DNA of 9,862 nucleotides. It comes from DATGKR01 sp035294565. Lineage in GTDB: Bacteria > Actinomycetota > Acidimicrobiia > Acidimicrobiales > Palsa-688. This document shows, piece after piece, positions 6,837 to 9,862 of this stretch. A program made the translations under genes and the position numbers. The stretch's first letter is position 1; each line of letters starts with the position of its first letter. The notes under the pieces were generated by a model. That model ran no database searches, was not told the DNA's origin, and saw only the letters and a program-made list of their open reading frames with translations. The stretch covers positions 1 to 9,862 of the forward strand of contig DATGKR010000059.1 in NCBI GenBank assembly GCA_035294565.1, written 5' to 3'.

Positions 6837-8121
6837 ACCCTCGGCCGAGAGCCCAGCCGAGGATCTGCTGGTATATGCCCAGGATCTCCGAGCCGTAGTA
6901 GGGGTCGGTTGCCCACACCCCGGTCAGCGACTCCCACGTGTTGCAGCACCCCGCCTCCCCCTGGGCCTGGGGGGTGATCGCCGGAAGCGCCGGGGCAGGG
7001 CCACCGGGAGGGTCGCCGGCCCCGGCCCAGATCCGCAGGAGCTGCACCTGGCCGAGCACGCCGGCCTCGGGGGAGGGGAACGCCCAGCCGGCTGAACAGG
7101 AGTCGCAGTGACCGATCCCGGCGAAGTTGCTCAGCTCGACCGAGTCCGGCGAGCTGAACCCTCCGGTCTCGAGGACCGCCTGGGCGAAGGCCACGTCCCC
7201 CCTCACGCCCTCCTCCTGGCCGTCCTGGACGTACCACGCGGCGAGCTGGGAGATCGGAGTCGGCGTGAGGTCGGCGTAGCCCTGCGCCCGGTACCACCCG
7301 GCGAGCTGGGCGGGGCTCAGAGCCGAGCCGCCGAGGATGCTCATACCCCCGACGGGAGGCCCCGAGACCGCAGCCAGGTCGGCGTGAAGGGCCGCCTCGG
7401 CGGCCGCCAGGCGACCGTCGGCGGCGGCCAGCCGCTGCTGGTCCGAGGAGACGTCGGCTTCCTCCAGCGCGGCGCGCGCCGACGAGGATGCTGCGTCTCG
7501 TGCCGCCCGGGTCTCGGCCGAGCGGTCCGCGGCGACCGCCGACGAAAGGCGGTCCCATCGCCGTTCCTGCCGGGCGGCCGCGGCGAGGTCCGAGCGGAGG
7601 GCGTGGCCGAGCACGGAGGCCACCGACTCCACCTCGCCCGCCTCGATCACCGCCTGCTGATCGGTCTCCAAGGCGTGCAGGGTGGACGGCTGGAGGCTCG
7701 TCGTCTCCCCCGTGTAAAGGGCTACGGCGATCACGCCCATCCCCGCCCGGTCAGCGGCCACCTTGGCGCGGTCGTCGGCGAGGACGGCGGCTGCCGCGCC
7801 GAGCGCCGCCCGGTCCGAAGCGAGCTTCGACTGCGCCGCTGCCAGCGCCGCTCCGGCGGCGGACGCCGACGACTCCGCCGCCGAGAGGGCGCGCGTGTCG
7901 GAGGCGAGCGTCGCGCGGGCGGCTCTCACGGCCAGCCCGGCGAGGCCGATGGCCCCTTTGTGGGCCTGCTCGACGAGAGCGTCCTGTGCCTGGCGTATAG
8001 CCTGGTCGGCGGGGTCGGTCCCGGCGGCGCCCCACGCCGGCCCCGTCTTCGGGACGGCAGTCCCTGCGGCGGTCAGCGCGGCTGCCACCAGCACGCCTCT
8101 CCATGCTCGTCTACCTCCCAC
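6835..8121 (-). CDS. Secreted coiled-coil protein with C-terminal glucosaminidase (GH73-like) domain
   Basis: This 428-residue protein probably cleaves peptidoglycan glycan strands outside the membrane. Residues 1-33 look like a signal peptide: a basic start (GGRRAWR), a hydrophobic core (GVLVAAALTAAGTAV) and likely cleavage near AWGA-A. Residues about 40-255 are Ala/Asp/Arg/Ser-rich with heptad-like helices, probably two coiled-coil blocks around a middle helical part. After a Gly/Pro linker, about 270-425 resembles the flagellar/autolysin glucosaminidase fold. GDVAFAQAVLETGGF puts E318 at the expected catalytic glutamate, and NFAGIG follows as usual. Four cysteines (C339, C342, C392, C393) could form disulphides outside the cell. 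The GTG at 8121 retains the basic n-region of the signal; it has no Shine-Dalgarno sequence, and the alternative GTG at 8094 would lose the basic residues. It heads the operon, 9 bp before the ABC ATPase. The domain call is motif-based; whether it is active is untested. Confidence 0.8.
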   Translation of the reverse strand: MGGRRAWRGVLVAAALTAAGTAVPKTGPAWGAAGTDPADQAIRQAQDALVEQAHKGAIGLAGLAVRAARATLASDTRALSAAESSASAAGAALAAAQSKLASDRAALGAAAAVLADDRAKVAADRAGMGVIAVALYTGETTSLQPSTLHALETDQQAVIEAGEVESVASVLGHALRSDLAAAARQERRWDRLSSAVAADRSAETRAARDAASSSARAALEEADVSSDQQRLAAADGRLAAAEAALHADLAAVSGPPVGGMSILGGSALSPAQLAGWYRAQGYADLTPTPISQLAAWYVQDGQEEGVRGDVAFAQAVLETGGFSSPDSVELSNFAGIGHCDSCSAGWAFPSPEAGVLGQVQLLRIWAGAGDPPGGPAPALPAITPQAQGEAGCCNTWESLTGVWATDPYYGSEILGIYQQILGWALGRG

Positions 8122-8165
8122 GGGTAGTAGAGGATGCCCGATTCGGGAGCCGAGGCGGTGGTCAT
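8073..8165 (-). CDS. Candidate 30-codon small ORF, aromatic-rich, at the operon head
   Basis: A minus-strand ATG at 8165 opens 30 codons ending in TGA at 8075-8073. The peptide begins MTTASAPESG, has a central ILYYPWEV and an acidic middle, and ends GEACWWQPR, so 5 of 30 residues are Trp or Tyr. A GAGGG lies just 3 nt before the ATG, which is close for a Shine-Dalgarno sequence. By hand count 25 of 30 third positions are G or C. It overlaps the first 49 bases of the hydrolase gene in another frame, and its upstream end overlaps the candidate -10 of the divergent dehydrogenase. It could be a leader peptide affecting hydrolase translation, a small substrate peptide of the operon, or chance. Chance is the most likely single explanation. 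Confidence 0.15.
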   Translation of the reverse strand: MTTASAPESGILYYPWEVDEHGEACWWQPR

Positions 8166-8204
8166 CTACCCTCGGGGTCGAGAACGCCGAGCTGGGAGGA
8201 AGCC
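8122..8204. promoter_or_regulatory. Divergent promoter region between hydrolase operon and dehydrogenase
   Basis: These 83 bp separate two divergent genes and should hold both promoters. For the plus-strand dehydrogenase, TACCCT (8167-8172) fits TAnnnT and leaves a leader of about 25-30 nt with a Shine-Dalgarno sequence. For the minus-strand operon I see only a poor CATCCT (8136-8131), 9 nt before the GTG, which would imply a nearly leaderless start. An 11-bp inverted repeat, CCCGATTCGGG (8137-8147), sits in the middle and could bind a regulator. Only the intergenic position is certain. Confidence 0.45.
8194..8200 (+). promoter_or_regulatory. Shine-Dalgarno GGGAGGA for the short-chain dehydrogenase
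   Basis: GGGAGGA ends 4 nt before the GTG at 8205. It supports that GTG over the in-frame ATG at 8220, and over upstream in-frame starts that would run through the divergent promoter region. Confidence 0.7.
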
Positions 8205-9074
8205 GTGAAGGTCGCTGACATGTCCGGCAAGACGGTGGTCGTGACCGGCGCCAACTCGGGGATCGGCTTCGAGACGGCCGCCGCCCTCGCCGGGGCGGGC
8301 GCCCAGGTGACCATCACCGGCCGGGACGCGTCCAAGACGCAGGCGGCGGCGCGCTCGTTGTCCGAGCGGGCCGACGGCGCCGCCGTGGGCGCCGTCGTCT
8401 TCGACCTGTCGAGCATGGGATCGGTCCGCCGGGGGGCGGCCGAGCTGCTCGAGCGCCTCCCCCGGATCGACGTTCTGGTCAACAACGCCGGCGCCGTCCT
8501 CGGGGCCCGTCAAGAGACGGTCGACGGGTTGGAGAGGACCTTCGCCACCAACCACCTCGGGCCGTTCCTCCTCACCGCCCTGCTCCTCGACCGGCTGAAG
8601 CAGAGCGCCCCCTCGCGGATCGTCAACGTGAGCTCCGCCGCCCACAACGGAGCCCCCCGGGGCCTCGACTTCGACGACCTGCAGTCCACTCGCGGCTACC
8701 GGGGGATGAAGGCCTACAGCGCCTCGAAGCTGGCGAACATCTACTTCACCGTCGAGCTGGCCCGGCGCTTGGAGGGGACGGGGGTGACGGCGAACTGCCT
8801 GCACCCCGGGACGGTCGCCACCGGCTTCGCCCGCGACGGCGACACCCGCCTGCTGCGGATCGGGGTCGCCATCGCCGCACCGTTCATGCTCAGCCCGACC
8901 CGGGGGGCCGAGACCTCCATCTACCTGGCTTCGTCGCCCGAAGTGGAGGGTGTGAGCGGCAAGTACTTCGTCAAGTGCAAGCCGCGCCAGCCCTCGCGCG
9001 CTGCACGCGACGGCGAGGCGGCCCGTCGACTGTGGGAGGTGAGCGAGCGGCTGGCCGGGCTCGTCCCCGCCTAG
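8205..9074 (+). CDS. Short-chain dehydrogenase/reductase (classical SDR, retinol-dehydrogenase-like)
   Basis: This 289-residue Rossmann-fold oxidoreductase should oxidise or reduce an alcohol/carbonyl pair with NAD(P)(H). The dinucleotide motif is TGANSGIG (14-21). R40 after strand beta-2 (TITGRD) suggests a preference for NADP(H). VLVNNAG ends at residue 96. The catalytic tetrad is N116 (FATNHLGPF), S143 (IVNVSSAAH), Y171 and K175 (YSASK). The pattern TNHLGPFLLT, the segment around DFDDLQ and the downstream ANCLHPGTVATGF resemble the retinol dehydrogenase/WWOX-like subgroup. That subgroup is common in actinobacteria and mostly uncharacterised. The start is GTG at 8205 with a strong Shine-Dalgarno sequence. 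The gene is divergent from the hydrolase operon and converges on the SRPBCC gene, 11 bp beyond its stop. The family is secure, the substrate unknown. Confidence 0.93.
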   Translation: MKVADMSGKTVVVTGANSGIGFETAAALAGAGAQVTITGRDASKTQAAARSLSERADGAAVGAVVFDLSSMGSVRRGAAELLERLPRIDVLVNNAGAVLGARQETVDGLERTFATNHLGPFLLTALLLDRLKQSAPSRIVNVSSAAHNGAPRGLDFDDLQSTRGYRGMKAYSASKLANIYFTVELARRLEGTGVTANCLHPGTVATGFARDGDTRLLRIGVAIAAPFMLSPTRGAETSIYLASSPEVEGVSGKYFVKCKPRQPSRAARDGEAARRLWEVSERLAGLVPA

Positions 9075-9080
9075 CAGGCG
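9068..9080. terminator. Short hairpin at the convergent SDR/SRPBCC junction
   Basis: CGCCT (9068-9072) pairs perfectly with AGGCG (9076-9080) across a 3-nt loop, spanning the dehydrogenase stop codon. The two genes end only 11 bp apart. The stem is short and no T-run follows on either strand, so termination here is a guess from position. Confidence 0.2.
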
Positions 9081-9085
9081 TGCCC

Positions 9086-9553
9086 CTACAAGGCGGCGAG
9101 CCCCCTTCCCCGCTGGCCGGCCTCGAGCAGCCGGCGGATCTCGGCGACCTCCTTCTCCACCGCCTCTGAGAACCACCGCCCGGCGGCGAGGTCGAACAAC
9201 GTGCCGGCGAGACCGTGGCCGAAGTCCATCTGCTCGACGTGGCGGAACCAAGCCCCGCCGTCGCGGTCCTCGATCTCGAACCAGGCGTGCAGGTCCCTCG
9301 GCACGCCGTGCTCGAGGGTGACGTCGATACGGTTGGGGATCTCCCACCTGTAGCGGGTTATCACCGACCCGGGGAAGCGGCCGAGGAACACTCCGTCCTC
9401 CCGGGCGATCATCCCGTCGGGAAGGTCGGCGATCTTGGTCACGCCGCGCATCTTGGTGTCCGCCTTGGTGTACTGCGCCGGGTCGAGGACGAAGTCGAAC
9501 ACGTCCCTGGCGTTGACGCCGGCCACGAAAGCCTCTCCTGAGCCGCTGATCAT
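9086..9553 (-). CDS. SRPBCC (START-like/polyketide cyclase fold) family protein
   Basis: This 155-residue protein has the size and pattern of the SRPBCC superfamily, single-domain proteins with a deep hydrophobic pocket. They bind or transform lipids, polyketides or other hydrophobic ligands. The opening GSGEAFVAGVNARDVFDFVLDP is the usual first strand and helix, where vowel-like hydrophobics precede the V.DFVLD.. turn. Alternating strands follow (VITRYRWEI, RIDVTLEHG, LHAWFEIED). The end is a long amphipathic helix (LFDLAAGRWFSEAVEKEVAEIRRLLE is its extent, about residues 121-146). No catalytic residue can be named. I prefer the ATG at 9553; a TTG at 9562 would add three residues. Neither has a Shine-Dalgarno sequence, so a leaderless transcript is possible. 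It is divergent from the Zn-ribbon gene and convergent with the dehydrogenase. Ligand and pathway are unknown. Confidence 0.75.
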   Translation of the reverse strand: MISGSGEAFVAGVNARDVFDFVLDPAQYTKADTKMRGVTKIADLPDGMIAREDGVFLGRFPGSVITRYRWEIPNRIDVTLEHGVPRDLHAWFEIEDRDGGAWFRHVEQMDFGHGLAGTLFDLAAGRWFSEAVEKEVAEIRRLLEAGQRGRGLAAL

Positions 9554-9600
9554 GGGTGCCAAGTGTGCCAGGCGGGGCTCGTCGCCGTAGACTCCCGCCC
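9554..9600. promoter_or_regulatory. Divergent promoter region with a leaderless-type -10 (TAGACT at 9588-9593)
   Basis: These 47 bp lie between the divergent SRPBCC and Zn-ribbon genes. On the plus strand TAGACT (TAnnnT) ends 7 nt before the ATG at 9601. This puts the expected transcription start at or next to the A of ATG, with no room for a Shine-Dalgarno sequence. Such leaderless starts are well known in actinobacteria. For the minus-strand gene only a weak CACACT is seen upstream of its ATG. A direct repeat, TGCCA (9557-9561 and 9566-9570), is also present; its meaning is unknown. Confidence 0.5.
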
Positions 9601-9862
9601 ATGGGCAAGCAGATCCCGCTGGTCGACTACCTGGAGCTCGGTGAGCGTCCCCACCTCGTCGCCAACGAATGCGAGTCGTGCGGGGCGCGGTTCTTCGACC
9701 GGCGCAACGCGTGCGCCGCGTGCGGGGCGACGTCGTTCCGCAAGGCCGACATCGCCACCGAGGGGGTGCTGCGCACCTTCACCATCGTCGCCCACGCCGC
9801 CCCAGGTGTCCCCGTGCCGTTCGTGGCCGGCGTCGTCGACTGCGAAGGCACGAGCGTGCGGG
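9601..9862 (+). CDS. Zn-ribbon/OB-fold (DUF35-type) protein, 5' part only
   Basis: Only the first 87 codons lie in the window; the frame is open to the end. Four cysteines, C24-x2-C27 and C38-x2-C41, form the rubredoxin-like zinc ribbon. The segment after it (GVLRTFTIVAHAAPGVPVPFVAGVVD) is the start of the OB-fold typical of DUF35 proteins. Such proteins usually work with a thiolase-like partner, commonly encoded next to them, in acyl-CoA, steroid side-chain or polyketide reactions, and may bind acyl-CoA. A thiolase just beyond the window is therefore expected but unseen. The ATG at 9601 is preceded by TAGACT at the spacing expected for a leaderless transcript and by no Shine-Dalgarno sequence. 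The domain call is solid; the specific role is not determinable. Confidence 0.85.
   Translation, partial: MGKQIPLVDYLELGERPHLVANECESCGARFFDRRNACAACGATSFRKADIATEGVLRTFTIVAHAAPGVPVPFVAGVVDCEGTSVR

Noticed and set aside
6206..7558. 450-codon minus-strand frame across the hydrolase/ATPase junction
   Set aside because: It is read in the wrong frame through both genes; the sequence is Arg/Gly/Pro-rich without motifs.
6835..8121. FtsX-partner (PcsB/RipC) orthologue
   Set aside because: The C-terminus has a glucosaminidase-like QAVLETGGF motif rather than a CHAP or NlpC/P60 Cys-His motif, and the neighbouring permease is ABC-2, not FtsX.
8166..9608. 480-codon minus-strand frame opposite the dehydrogenase and overlapping the SRPBCC gene
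   Set aside because: It is an antisense shadow of a clear SDR gene and out of frame with the SRPBCC protein, with no domain motifs.

Overview
The window is gene-dense, very GC-rich (roughly 70% or more by eye) bacterial chromosome with strong G/C third-position bias. GTG and TTG starts are common, adjacent genes are coupled by start/stop overlaps, and the TldD/TldE proteins are of a type I associate with Actinobacteria. I infer an actinobacterium, possibly an Acidimicrobiia-like lineage; the class is a guess. There is no RNA gene, insertion sequence, CRISPR array, phage gene or gene-free stretch over 300 bases.

Left (29-2094, + strand): a PduO-type cobalamin adenosyltransferase and an M17 leucyl aminopeptidase overlap by four bases (GTGA). 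The aminopeptidase ends in a diverged 53/47-bp tandem duplication (2041-2140). That duplication also contains the stop of the converging tldE gene.

Centre (8121 down to 2125, - strand): five tightly packed genes form an apparent operon. In transcription order these are a secreted coiled-coil protein with a glucosaminidase-like domain, a DrrA-type ABC ATPase, an ABC-2 (DrrB-type) permease, TldD and TldE. The junctions are a 9-bp gap, TTGA, TGATG and TTGA. The layout links a cell-surface hydrolase and an exporter to an intracellular TldD/TldE peptidase. It is the most interesting part of the window: it could be a peptide processing and export unit, or a wall hydrolase controlled by an ABC transporter. 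Neither role can be proved from sequence. A 30-codon aromatic-rich small reading frame overlaps the head of this operon and is kept only as a weak candidate.

Right (8205-9862): a classical short-chain dehydrogenase (+) converges on an SRPBCC-fold protein (-). The SRPBCC gene is divergent from a truncated Zn-ribbon/OB-fold (DUF35-type) protein (+) that runs off the window. The Zn-ribbon gene has a TAGACT -10-like hexamer 7 nt before its ATG, consistent with a leaderless transcript. These three genes look like lipid, steroid or acyl-CoA metabolism, but their substrates cannot be read from sequence.
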